NCBI GenBank assembly: GCA_013423325.1
Contig: BLJB01000036.1
Span: 1 to 64,000 of the forward strand
DNA: 64,000 bases
Direction of reading: 5' to 3'
DNA from: Usnea hakonensis
Lineage: Eukaryota; Ascomycota; Lecanoromycetes; Lecanorales; Parmeliaceae
A program made the position numbers and the translations under genes. Numbering within the stretch: the first letter of the stretch is position 1; every line of letters begins with the position of its first letter. Below, piece after piece: positions 22,783-32,521 of the stretch. Under the pieces are notes generated by a model that had not been told where the DNA came from, searched no databases, and saw nothing but the letters and a program-made list of their open reading frames with translations.

Positions 22783-23055
22783 TCAACACCAGTTGTGTAA
22801 GTTCTCGATAGGACGAGACCTAAGCAGGATTCTGGTTCGATCGAGACAATAAGAGACTCCATTTCCATGAATTTGTCGAAACTGAGGCAGGTTGAAGATG
22901 CAAAGTTGGCTCATCCGCTCGAAAGGTGGCATAACTCTAGGGCAGCGCGTAATCGGTACGTCCCGGTCATACGGGCAGACTTGTTGATCGGTCATGTCTT
23001 GATGGGCTCTTGTCGCCAGGGAGAAAATGGTGAATAAGAGACAGAAGACGAGCAT
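22783..23055 (-). CDS. Small secreted cysteine-containing protein (90 aa)
   Basis: Starting at the ATG at 23055, the protein has a clear signal peptide, M-L-V-F-C-L-L-F-T-I-F-S-L-A-T-R-A. The short mature chain has five cysteines (V-C-P-Y-D, R-C-P-R, L-C-I-F, Y-C-L-D and the terminal W-C). Size, secretion signal and cysteine content are those of a candidate effector-type or antimicrobial small secreted protein, but no family is recognised and function is not inferred. A frame upstream of the chosen ATG stays open to 23148 without improving the signal. Its 3' coding part (22816-22909) is one half of a near-perfect direct repeat whose other copy lies just upstream (23175-23268). It sits in the accessory block beside the 5' end of paralogue 2, same strand. 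Confidence 0.5.
   Translation of the reverse strand: MLVFCLLFTIFSLATRAHQDMTDQQVCPYDRDVPITRCPRVMPPFERMSQLCIFNLPQFRQIHGNGVSYCLDRTRILLRSRPIENLHNWC
22816..22909. repeat. 94-bp direct repeat, copy 1
   Basis: This is identical to 23175-23268 except for one base (GACTCC versus GACGCC); the spacing is 359 bp. On the minus strand it encodes L-C-I-F-N-L-P-Q-F-R-Q-I-H-G-N-G-V-S of the small secreted protein. Confidence 0.95.
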
Positions 23056-23174
23056 CTTAGGGCTGGTTGATGTGATGTGATGTTTCGAGGCACTTCCGTG
23101 CAACAGTATCGTTGGAGTGGAAAGGAAGAATGAGGCTGCGAGGTACAAGGTATGTTGTACCTTGGTCGGAGAAT

Positions 23175-23268
23175 AGACCTAAGCAGGATTCTGGTTCGAT
23201 CGAGACAATAAGAGACGCCATTTCCATGAATTTGTCGAAACTGAGGCAGGTTGAAGATGCAAAGTTGG
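23175..23268. repeat. 94-bp direct repeat, copy 2
   Basis: This is the second copy of the repeat. It also lies in an open minus-strand frame (within 23471-22992), giving the same peptide, but preceded and followed by unrelated residues. It is an internal partial duplication or the remnant of a second gene. Confidence 0.95.
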
Positions 23269-24388
23269 TGTGTGGCATTGAGTATCGTTCGTGGGCTTCC
23301 TCTGAGGGAAGTGCTTTCAGTACGGCGAATGGTATTTTTATATATGTAAAGCATGATGGTGTCTATGTCAGACTTGAAATGTATAAGGTAGAGAAATCTT
23401 GTGGCCTCAGCAAGTGTACAGATGTGGAGTGAAACAAGACGTTGGGTGGTGTTGAAGGAACATGATGACAACGAAGAATAGTACCATCATGCTTGAGGCC
23501 ACAACATGTAGTCATGCTCGACATTTCTGATTGGACATGGCTTTGACTTGTTATGCCAGATAGATTAAGATGATATAAGATGTGGAGGCATACTCAATCT
23601 TGTTGGTGGTCAATAGATATATTTGGGAATATGGAAGAAGTTGAAAACCTGGGGGTTTAAATAGTAGAGAAAGCCTGCCGAAGATCCGTGACCCGAACTT
23701 CACTTTTCAAAAGTGAATGAAGAAAAGAAAGTGTTGAGCAGCTGTTGGTATCGCTAGGTTATTCACCAGAAGTAGTGTTGTGATCAAAGCAGAAAAGTGA
23801 ATACTTGATTTGTCGTCACTTCGTGCTAGGCTTGAAGGGAGTGGCGTCGAGTAGCTCAGAAAGAGTATGGTGTGTAGTTCTGAAATGAAACGAGATTCTA
23901 ACGTGGTAGCTCAAGAATGCGAGCGCAAAGCTTCCCCAACAACAATCACTGTCTCCTCAGCAAAGAACCGAGTAACCCTGTGCTATTTCTGCTTTGAAAT
24001 CCAGTCTAAAAGCCGAAACGTCGGCTGTTCTTGATTGATGTTCACGAATTATTGTTAGATACGACTGAATGTGGGATACGTGGACATGTGAGATCCGCTT
24101 CATACGCCGTTTTTTCTACGCTCTCTCAAGAATCAAGTGGTGAGCTTGAAGTGACTTTCACTTTCCCCTTTCAGCGAAAATATCGCGGCTTGGACAAGGT
24201 AAGCGTGCTATCTGGTGACGGTTTACACAAGGTTCCAGTATTGAAAAGAACGCTTATGGGATATCACCATTTATAAGTTGATACTCAACCGAAAGTAAGA
24301 CTCTGAGATGCTAAGACCATCAAGATCAAGAATCGAGTAAAGCTAATCACGTCACAGATTCTTGCGCAGAGTAAATGCAGCAGGGACT
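23269..24388. other. Intergenic region, no supported gene
   Basis: Several 60-80 codon frames exist (for example 24031-24276 plus strand) without recognisable domains or consistent splice sites. Confidence 0.45.
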
Positions 24389-25459
24389 CTAGAAGAGCCT
24401 CTCTGCAAGGCCAACGTTTCTATGAATGGTCGCAATGGTTTTGTCTGGGTCAGACCAAGAGTCCAAGGAGTAGGCGTCTTCTGTAGAGGTACTGTCATCT
24501 TCCAAAAGGTCTTGCACATCTTCTAAGGGTCCTTCTTGCGCTGGCGGATTAGCATGTCGAGAGGTATCCTCATGATCCGATAGTAGGAATCGAACCATCG
24601 GGGTATCCAAGCGCAGAGATTCTGAGGAGCTCTCTTCGGCTTCTGAAGACCCGAAATCTGATGTCCCCTCTTCTAAGGCTCCAGCCACGTCAGAGGTGGG
24701 CTCGGTGGCACGTAGAGCGGAGCTACGAATTTTGATCAAGTACTCGTCCCACCAACTGCCATTTTCTCCAAATGCCTTATCGGGACACCTTTCTTGACTT
24801 TGTTTGAAGCCTTAGAAGGCAAGAGTCCGTGTCTTGGGGAAGCCCGTGCTGCCAGTGGAGACCCAAAATCATCGACATCAGCCTCGTAGCCATTATCCTA
24901 CTTCCTATCAGTTTGGCGCTGCGTATGACCATGTGTGGCTTACCTCTTTCCAGAGCCTGATCGTCCATTCGACTCGACTCCTAGCCTCGAGACTTGCTCT
25001 TTGAGCACCTCCGTGTACGCAAGCACTGCGCTCATAGGATGATGCCTTACATCTTTCGCTGAGACATCGATGCGAAACGTTCTTCCACGATCCGACATGA
25101 TCATATTGTTCCTTGGAGAGATAGACCGCTAGTCCATCGTCTTTGCGCCAGAAGTCTCTCCCTTCGGTTCCATTCAAAGTCTTTCCTCCCTGTATCACAG
25201 CTAATTATTTTAGGATGGAATACCTTTTTAATGAGTCCAACTGATAATTCTGTCCTAGGATGGTGCATGCGCGTCGATCCACCTGGACGCGATATATGTC
25301 TTTGATTTGCAGGAGATCCATGGTTTCTGCGCAGATGACATGCATCCATAAGCAGTGCTTTTCTCCCTTTCCACGTCTGTTGGCTTCGTCGAGAAGTGGC
25401 GAGGCACAAGTCGCTGCTAAATCCGCCAGCAGCAGATGCGGAACATACGTAAAGTACAT
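24389..25459 (-). pseudogene. Unknown multi-exon gene, probably decayed
   Basis: The minus-strand pieces look coding but do not join cleanly. The first piece (25459-25215) carries C-L-W-M-H-V-I-C-A-E-T-M-D-L-L and ends at a GTATTC donor. The second carries G-R-D-F-W-R-K-D-D-G-L-A-V-Y-L-S-K-E-Q-Y and continues to a good GTAAGC donor at 24943. The third (from 24897) carries D-N-G-Y-E-A-D-V-D-D-F-G. The last (to stop 24389) carries C-P-D-K-A-F-G-E-N-G-S-W-W-D-E-Y-L-I-K-I-R, followed by an acidic Ser-rich tail. In the second piece the frame beginning M-S-D-R-G also looks protein-like, which hints at a frameshift there. No family is recognised; it may be an intact gene whose structure was not solved. 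Confidence 0.4.
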
Positions 25460-26701
25460 ATTTGAAGAAGGCTCTACCCTAATCGTCCCACAGACTTAGC
25501 GATCCAGATCGCTAAGTCAGTACAGTGTAGGTGGAAACCCGCGCAAGGCTCATCACTTCTCGATGTGAATTCGTAGGAGAATTGTAATGTCACTTATTGC
25601 AACAGCTTTCAGGAGACGAATCACATTATGCCCTTGAAGTCTTGTATGAAGGGGTCACCAAGATGACATAAGTCTTGCTCCTGTGGACAATCCACATTGA
25701 ATATGAATGGACAACAAGTTCGGGTATCGAGTCCACGATTCCAGCCCTACGAGAGCGCCTCTCTCTCGGTCGTCATTTTCATAAATCCGACTTGGTGATG
25801 TTCTGGAGCGCCATATTACACGACGCACGGGAGTGTACCAGACCACCCGCTTGTGCTTATCACTATTTCTCGGGGTACGAGCGGCCAAACGTAAATTAAA
25901 GCCAGTTTTGACAGGAATTTAAAATGAATAGTGCCATTACCTAATCTTCCCTCTGTGACCATGGATAGCCAGTGAGATCGAAACAAAGACCATCACTTTG
26001 GCAGAATTAGACTGCCGAATAATCACCTGGATCACTCCACAACAGACTTCCACAACAAAGTTCAGAAACTGGACTTCCATTGGCAGTAGCCATCAATCAA
26101 AAACTTCTCAGCGTATACTTAGTGAGATTACATGGATAGGTGATGTGTATCGCAGCTAGATGATGAGATTGTGTGAGAGGCTTCACGTATCACAAGCATA
26201 GCGCTTCATACTGCTATGTTTGTCTTTGGTCTTTGCTAAGCTAGCAAGTTCCGAAGACAAGGAATCACCAAGAAGCACTAAGCACTAAGGCTTCAACATG
26301 AAAAGCAACCATCATGACAGTGACAAAGAGATTGTATAGCAGCAGACTGTGTGTCCAATCGATTTTGACATGTTTTCCAGGCTTCTGTAGCGGTCCGAAA
26401 TGTGTTGAAGGTAGCATATTCGTAAGGGACGATGCCATCAGAGAGTGAGTGGGAATGAGATGTCGTGGGAGAATCGGTAAGGCTGAAAAAGATCCTTTTC
26501 TTAGCTCCGGAGATAACTCGGATGACAAATTCAATTTTTATCTTTACCATTTCTGACTTTGCCACGCCCCTTCAGCTTTCCTCACAGCCTCAAGTGATGC
26601 CTCATTCTTCTGCATCGCCCTGAAATATCTGGCACTTTACATATCCCTTCATCCTTCATTCTCTTCTCATTGTTTCCCTCATTCTCATCATTGCCCTCAT
26701 T
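25460..26701. other. Intergenic region and SCS7 promoter
   Basis: No gene is supported. The last 60 bases before the SCS7 start form a pyrimidine-rich CTCATTCTCATC-type tract, common upstream of highly expressed fungal genes. Confidence 0.5.
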
Positions 26702-27993
26702 ATGCCTGGTGTATCACTCCCTACCATTCCAACGCACGATGTTGCCTCCCACAACACCGAGGAGTCTTGCTATGTAACCATTGGCGCAAATGTTTACGAT
26801 GTCACATCCTTTGTTCCCGACCACCCAGGAGGAGGAGATTTGATACTGAAATACGGAGGGAAAGATGTCGAAGAGATAATGGGCGACGATATATCACACA
26901 AACATTCCGAAGCTGCCTACGAAGTCCTTAACGACAGCTTAATTGGCTTCGTAGCCAACGAGGTCACCATCGAAGCAGTCGTCGAGCACGATCGACCTGA
27001 GGACATAGTGCCCATGTTGCCGAACAAAGCAGGCATTGAAGCGATGAAATCCAACGGAGCTATCAAAGAGATTGATCAGAGCAAGCCCATATTCAAGAAC
27101 ACGGGCCTCTCAGGTGTGGAGGACTTGACCAAGGAAACGGATTTGAATGAGGACTTCAAGACGCATAAATTTCTGGACCTCAACAGACCTCTTTTAATGC
27201 AGGTATGGAATGGCGGTTTCTCGAAAGAATTCTACCTGGAGCAAGTGCATCGTCCGCGATACTACAAAAAAGGTGGTTCAGCTCCCCTATTTGGAAACTT
27301 CCTCGAACCACTGAGCAAAACCGCGTGGTATGTCATACCAATCGCATGGCTGCCACCTGTCGCCTACGGCACTTTCCTTGCCTACCAGGGTCTCCCATCG
27401 TTCTTCCAGACCGCAGCTTACTGGCTTATTGGCCTCTTTTTGTGGACGTTGGTGGAGTATGGTCTACACAGAGGATTGTTTCATGTCGACAAGTGCGCTC
27501 TAGGCTTTCCTACAAATACTAGCACCCAGCTAAAGTCCTATAGATACCTACCGGACAATCGCGTCGGTATCACTGCCCATTTCCTCCTTCACGGTATCCA
27601 CCACTACGTTCCAATGGACAAGTATCGCCTCGTTATGCCTCCCACACTTTTTGTCGCTCTGGCAACGCCATTCTACAAGCTCGCGCACACAGTCTTCTTC
27701 TACGATTGGAATGCAGCGACAGCTGTGTTTTGTGGGGGAATTTTTGGCTACATCTGCTATGATATGACCCACTACTTTCTACATCACAAGAAGTAGGTAT
27801 TTAGTTTCCCTTGTAATCTGCAGCAGGTGATAACCGTGCTTGTAGCCTGCCGTCGTGGTACAGATCGCTCAAGAAATACCACCTCCAACACCACTACGCA
27901 GATTACGAGAACGGTTTCGGCGTTACGAGTCGCTTTTGGGACAAAGTCTTTGGCACCGAGCTAGGACTCCCAAAAGCGGCCAAAGCTGCCTAG
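26702..27993 (+). CDS. SCS7: Ceramide fatty-acid 2-hydroxylase, three exons
   Basis: This ER membrane enzyme puts the alpha-hydroxyl on very-long-chain fatty acids of ceramide in sphingolipid synthesis. Exons 26702-27492, 27544-27792 and 27846-27993 give 395 aa, the usual family length. The N-terminal cytochrome b5 domain has H-P-G-G (41-44) as first haem ligand and a second His near residues 67-69. The hydroxylase domain has the di-iron histidine boxes E-Y-G-L-H-R-G-L-F-H, H-F-L-L-H-G-I-H-H, H-Y-F-L-H-H and K-K-Y-H-L-Q-H-H, with membrane helices between. Intron 1 (27493-27543) is 51 nt, a multiple of three without a stop; the spliced form restores F-H-V-D-K-Y-L-P-D-N, which is the family sequence. 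Intron 2 is 53 nt and restores H-H-K-N-L-P-S-W-Y. The ATG matches the conserved start. Confidence 0.95.
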
Positions 27994-28831
27994 TCTCACA
28001 CCCTCATCTTCTACCGCATGATGTCTAGCGAATTGCATAGCGAGATTTCTTTGGGCTTTCTGAAAAACGGCGACTGGATTGGACGGAGCATTGGTTAGCA
28101 CCTGGTTTTGACTCTGTATCCTTAGAAGAGCTTTACAGCTTATTTTCTTTGTTGGCATCAAACCATGTCTAGTCATTGACTATGGATTCAAGCTTGCTGA
28201 CCTTGCTCGAAGTGATTGCCGTTTCTGTGAGTAACAGCGTAACGTGCCGATCTGACTCGAAGCACAGGCATCGGACACACCTTCGACCGTTACAAAGGCC
28301 CTTCAGCAAGAAAGCCACAGCGCCATCGCCATGCACCTAGAAGTTTTAGTACTCTCGTCTCCCGGTTTTCTTCGTTGATGCAACAGTGCATTAAGAGTGC
28401 CAAGAACGGAAACCTCGAATAGAGGGTGTGTTTCAAGCATTCGGGGGGACACATAACTGTCCAGCTTACGGAGTAATTTTCCTCTTCCGTGATGCACAGC
28501 GGAACGTGCTGCTGGAATTCCACCGTGGTTGGTGCGCATGGATAAATCTGTAAGATCGCGGCACGGTAGCTTCCCCGGACCGCAATCTCGCAGGAAAGTG
28601 GATAGGTGGATGACGATAGGGCATCACTCGTCACACCACGATAGCCAATAGGGATCTCGATCCTGGTTCAGTCTGGTTTTCGTGGCGTTTCCCCGGAATC
28701 AGAGTACATGACCCTCGCTTCGATGTTTCTTATAAAATAACGGAGCCACGGGTGCGCCGGTGAGTACCTCAGTCTTTCTCTCCAATGCAAATTCCTCTTC
28801 AATCAACGCCGCACGCCACCTCCGCTGCGCA
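27994..28831. other. Intergenic region, no supported gene
   Basis: A minus-strand frame (28634-28290) has no recognisable features and is not called. The region serves as 3' flank of SCS7 and promoter of the gene at 28832. Confidence 0.5.
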
Positions 28832-30128
28832 ATGGACAACAATCCATTGCATACCACCGCCAGCGGTAGGAATCTCGGCCCAGCGTTCCTCGGCATTGAC
28901 TGGGCCGTATTCTCACTGTCAACCATCGTCGTCCTCCTGCGCCTCTACACCAGGCTGTGCATCACGCGCAATTTCTGGCTGGATGATGCCGTCATAGCCC
29001 TGACTCAGGTATTGAGCTCTCACTGGCTCTGTCAATGATTGTGCGCTGATTGAATGACAACAGATGATTACAGCCGTAGGTAAAGGATTTGTAGTGACCG
29101 AAGTTAGCTATGGCCTGGGACAGCACCGAGCGGATCTATCCATTGAACAGTATAGAAACTTCCTCAAATACTACTACCTCGACACAGCTCAATTCTTCCT
29201 CGCCCTCGCAACCTGCAAGATATCCATCTGCCTCTTCCTCCTCCGCCTCTCCCAATTCAACAAACTGCGACGCACCCTCTACGGCCTCATCGCCTTCCTC
29301 ATAATCACTCACCTCGCACTCTTCTTCCTCGAAGTCTTCCAATGCATTCCCGTGGACAAAGTTTGGAACCTCGGCGTTCCAGGAAAATGCATGTCCGAAC
29401 AAACAATCATGAACATCCTAATCGCCCAATGCGTCTTCTCCTTCCTCACAGACTTTATCTGCGCCGCCTTCCCCATCGTCCTCCTCCGAAACCTGCACAT
29501 CAAACTGCAAAGCAAAATCGCGCTGTGCTGTCTAATGGGTCTTGGCATCATCACTGGCGGTATCGCCATCGCGCGGACGGCAACGGCGTGGCAAGTCAAA
29601 TCAGATGATTTGTCATGGGTCGGGGTCCCGAATGCCATGACAAGAATATTCGAAGTCAACATCGGGAACATTGCAGCTTGCGTACCGATCCTGAAGCCGT
29701 TCGGGCGCTACGTGCACGCGCGTGTTACGGGGAAGGATCCACATGAGATGCTGGGACGCAGGAACAGCCCATCCTCTTCGCCTCCGCTTTGGCATTCGAA
29801 GCGGTTCTGGCTACGGCGTCCGAGTCCGGTGTATGAGAAGTCTGAGCAGGAATTGCGGCAAGTTCCTGTACCTGTAGAGGGTAGACGGGTGTCGCCGCGG
29901 GCTGTGACTAGAGGAGTGTCGGTTGCAACAGAGGGCACGCTTGATTTGCCGTTGCAGGGAGTGCGAGAGTCGTTTTTTAATATAAGTCTACCCCATCTGC
30001 CGCAGCAGGATGTCAAACACAATCCGGAAGCGGCCAATGTGAAGGGCCATGGTTTGAGAGGTCACGATTCCGAAAAGACTCTACGGGCAGACTATGATGA
30101 TGTTTGTGATGCGAAAGATCTGGTATGA
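28832..30128 (+). CDS. Fungal rhodopsin-domain seven-helix membrane protein, two exons
   Basis: Exon 1 (28832-29008) and exon 2 (29064-30128) give 413 aa. The 55-nt intron starts GTATTG, has GCTGAT and ends ACAACAG; the phase-0 join gives A-L-T-Q-M-I-T-A. Seven hydrophobic segments precede a hydrophilic tail of about 120 residues. Family marks are L-R-L-Y-T-R and F-W-L-D-D-A-V-I in helix 2 and loop, Y-Y-L-D-T-A-Q-F-F, K-I-S-I-C-L-F-L-L-R in helix 3-4, the loop Cys of F-Q-C-I-P-V-D-K-V-W and E-V-N-I-G-N-I-A-A-C-V-P. This is the uncharacterised fungal 'rhodopsin domain' family, related in layout to Pth11-type proteins but without a CFEM domain here. A plasma-membrane sensory role is often proposed for relatives; that is not shown. 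A GTG-started extension to 28760 is rejected in favour of the ATG. Confidence 0.85.
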
Positions 30129-30256
30129 AATTGGGTATCTGGATCCTGAAAACACCTTTCAATGCTACAATGCAAGACCGCTCAACGCCCGCTTAAACCC
30201 GCAGCAGAAATCAAAAACAAAAAAGGACAGATCCGCCGATGTCCCAGGGTATATCA

Positions 30257-30979
30257 TCATAACAAGACCACAACACCAATGAACGCAACCACGGCCGCTG
30301 CCAGGGCCACGCTCGCAGGCTTCTCCGCCGCACTACCTGAATGGAATGTCGCCGGCTTTGTCACAGATGGCGTTGGAGATGGCGTTGGCGACCCCGTTGC
30401 AGTCGCGATCGGAGTGGATGGAACGATCACGGAGCCGTTCGTTGATAGAGTTTGCGCTGTCCCGTTGGCCAACGCTTGCGACGTAGTTATATTGGCAGCA
30501 CTTGTTACGAAGCCAGTGCTAGCGGTCACACTCGGCGCCGATGTCGATACAGCCGTGTTGTTCACCGGAGTGGTCGTAGTTGCTGCTTGACCAGCAAGAT
30601 ATGTAGAAACGGCCGCGTCATTCTGGCTGACAAGCGGCGCGATATCCTGAATCACGAGACTCGCCTCTGCCTGCAGAAAGCTCGTCGCGGCGGGCTGGAG
30701 CGACGAAGGAATGGCGGTCACCCATGCGGGTAAAGGCGCTGAAGTGGTCGTCATGAAGGAATTGAGGTAATCTTGGTATTGGGAGTCGACATCGGCGCTG
30801 GGGACGGCGGTTTGTGTTGCTTGCCAGCTGTAGAGGGCGTCGAGTGAGGCGCCATCCGCGCCGGTCGCCGCTGCGAGAAGGGAGTTGGCGTCGTCGATGA
30901 ATTTTGAGTAGGGTGAGGAGTCTGCTAAGGCGGTGGCGACGAGTAGTGAAGAGGCTATCCAGAGCGACGATGCGAACAT
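30257..30979 (-). CDS. GPI-anchored-type Ser/Thr-rich secreted protein
   Basis: The 240-aa protein, read from the ATG at 30979, has a signal peptide, M-F-A-S-S-L-W-I-A-S-S-L-L-V-A-T-A-L-A. A folded-looking part of about 110 residues follows (Y-S-K-F-I-D-D-A-N-S-L-L, W-Q-A-T-Q-T-A-V-P). Next comes a Ser/Thr/Pro-rich stalk with N-glycosylation sites (N-N-T, N-I-T, N-G-T, N-G-S). It ends in a small-residue region (S-G-S-A-A) followed by a hydrophobic tail, A-A-A-V-V-A-F-I-G-V-V-V-L-L, the signature of GPI attachment. A cell-wall or plasma-membrane surface location is expected. The enzyme or binding role is unknown. An upstream in-frame extension to 31048 would bury the signal and is rejected. 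It converges on the rhodopsin-like gene with only about 130 bp between stops. Confidence 0.8.
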   Translation of the reverse strand: MFASSLWIASSLLVATALADSSPYSKFIDDANSLLAAATGADGASLDALYSWQATQTAVPSADVDSQYQDYLNSFMTTTSAPLPAWVTAIPSSLQPAATSFLQAEASLVIQDIAPLVSQNDAAVSTYLAGQAATTTTPVNNTAVSTSAPSVTASTGFVTSAANITTSQALANGTAQTLSTNGSVIVPSTPIATATGSPTPSPTPSVTKPATFHSGSAAEKPASVALAAAVVAFIGVVVLL

Positions 30980-32521
30980 GGTTGGCGACTGGCACAGGAA
31001 AAGGTTGTGGGGGACGCGGTGAATTGAGGGAAATATGTACCGTAGCAACGGAAATAATGAAGACTAGACCACTAGAATGAAGATTATGCGAAGAAGAGAA
31101 AGATATCCGCGACAGATCTAATACGCAGGGGAAATGAGACACGCGGCGCGGCTCGAGGTTTGAGAGACTATATTTGACCCGAGAAAGAATTGAGGCTATT
31201 CAGTATTCTGTCCTTCAAAGATACCCAACTCTGTATAGAGAAAGAAAAAGAAAAAAGAACAAAGCCCCTCCTTCATATACTCAACAAAGTACAACACGAA
31301 CAACAACAACAACAACAAAAATAACAACAATAAACAAAAACCCAATCCTCTATTTCCAGAAACAAAAAAAAAAAACCAGCCTCCATCCCCCCGCAACAAA
31401 CGCCCAAATCCTCTCTTTGAAACCAAGGCTTTTCCCTCTTCCTTCACAACCAAACCTACCTTACCTCTACTCTACAAAGCTAGCCGGGCAAGAATCCTCC
31501 TTGCTGCGGATGGAGTTGCCTCCCCCCAAAAAAAAATAAAAAAAATAAATAAAAAAGAGATCCTGCGCTAAGCCGCAACGTTGGATCGAGGAGCTGAAAC
31601 ACCCCTAGATAACGCCGCCTATCACGTAGTCTGTAGTATACTCTAAGGGGGGCACCCCGCCCACGGCAGTACGGCACGCGAAACGAGGCTGTAACGTGAG
31701 GGTGGAGGAGGCGATGGCGGACTGGGAGGCCAACTGGTGATAATTTATTTATGTTGATGGATGGTGGGTGGGTGGCTACGGGGTAAGTAAGTGTGTTTGA
31801 GATGTGGTTTGCGGCCTGCGGGGAGCCTCACACTTTACTTTTAAGGTACTTACCTTATTATCATTGCCGGGCGGTGCTGAGGATCAGGGAAGGGAGCGCG
31901 ACACAGCGCAGTTTTTCTATTTAGGTAGGGTGTCTTGACTGGTGACGGATTGCGACGATGGTCTCTGCTGTGTATTGTGCATTTCACGCACAGTGCAGAA
32001 AGGTACAGTGTTGCAGCTTTCCTTTGTTCTCTTTCTTGGATGAAAGAACAAATATTCGCCCAAGGATGAGCCTTGCGAGGTTTCCCAGTCGGAAGATCGG
32101 ACAATGCACCCGGAAGGTAAACCGAGGCGCTATCCCAATTCCAGCAGCCTCAAAACTAGGTAGGCTGATAGCGAGACTGCCTTTCACCGGTTACGTACTG
32201 GCAATAGGGCTGAACGACCCCACACAATCCTGTGATGTCAGCATAATTGATTGTTTTATTGTTCATGAGCATCAATTTGGCTATCCTAATGCTCTGAGAT
32301 TCGACCCCGTATCACAATTTTTGTGTAATTCATTACTAGGTATCTTGGTCAGATGGCCGCGCTATCCTGGAACGCGCGCTGTTGTCACTGAAGCCTTATC
32401 CTTGGCTCCCGGATAGCTCTGTCATTGGCGTTCCTTTTCCCGCGTGCACATCTAATGCAGGGTGAAAGTACTGCTCATCCCAATGGACTTACATCTGCTC
32501 TAGAAGATCTTGGGGACAACG
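30980..32521. other. Intergenic region with A/C-rich low complexity
   Basis: Between about 31,230 and 31,560 the plus strand is A/C-rich with ACAACAACAACA and poly-A runs (AAAAAAAATAAAAAAAATAAATAAAA near 31,529). The remaining sequence has no supported gene. An ATG at 32455 opens a 33-codon frame next to the HET gene and could be part of its original 5' end in another frame. Confidence 0.5.

Noticed and set aside
28290..28634. 114-codon minus-strand frame
   Set aside because: There is no domain, no signal peptide and no splice continuity, and it sits in the 3' flank of SCS7 and promoter of the next gene.
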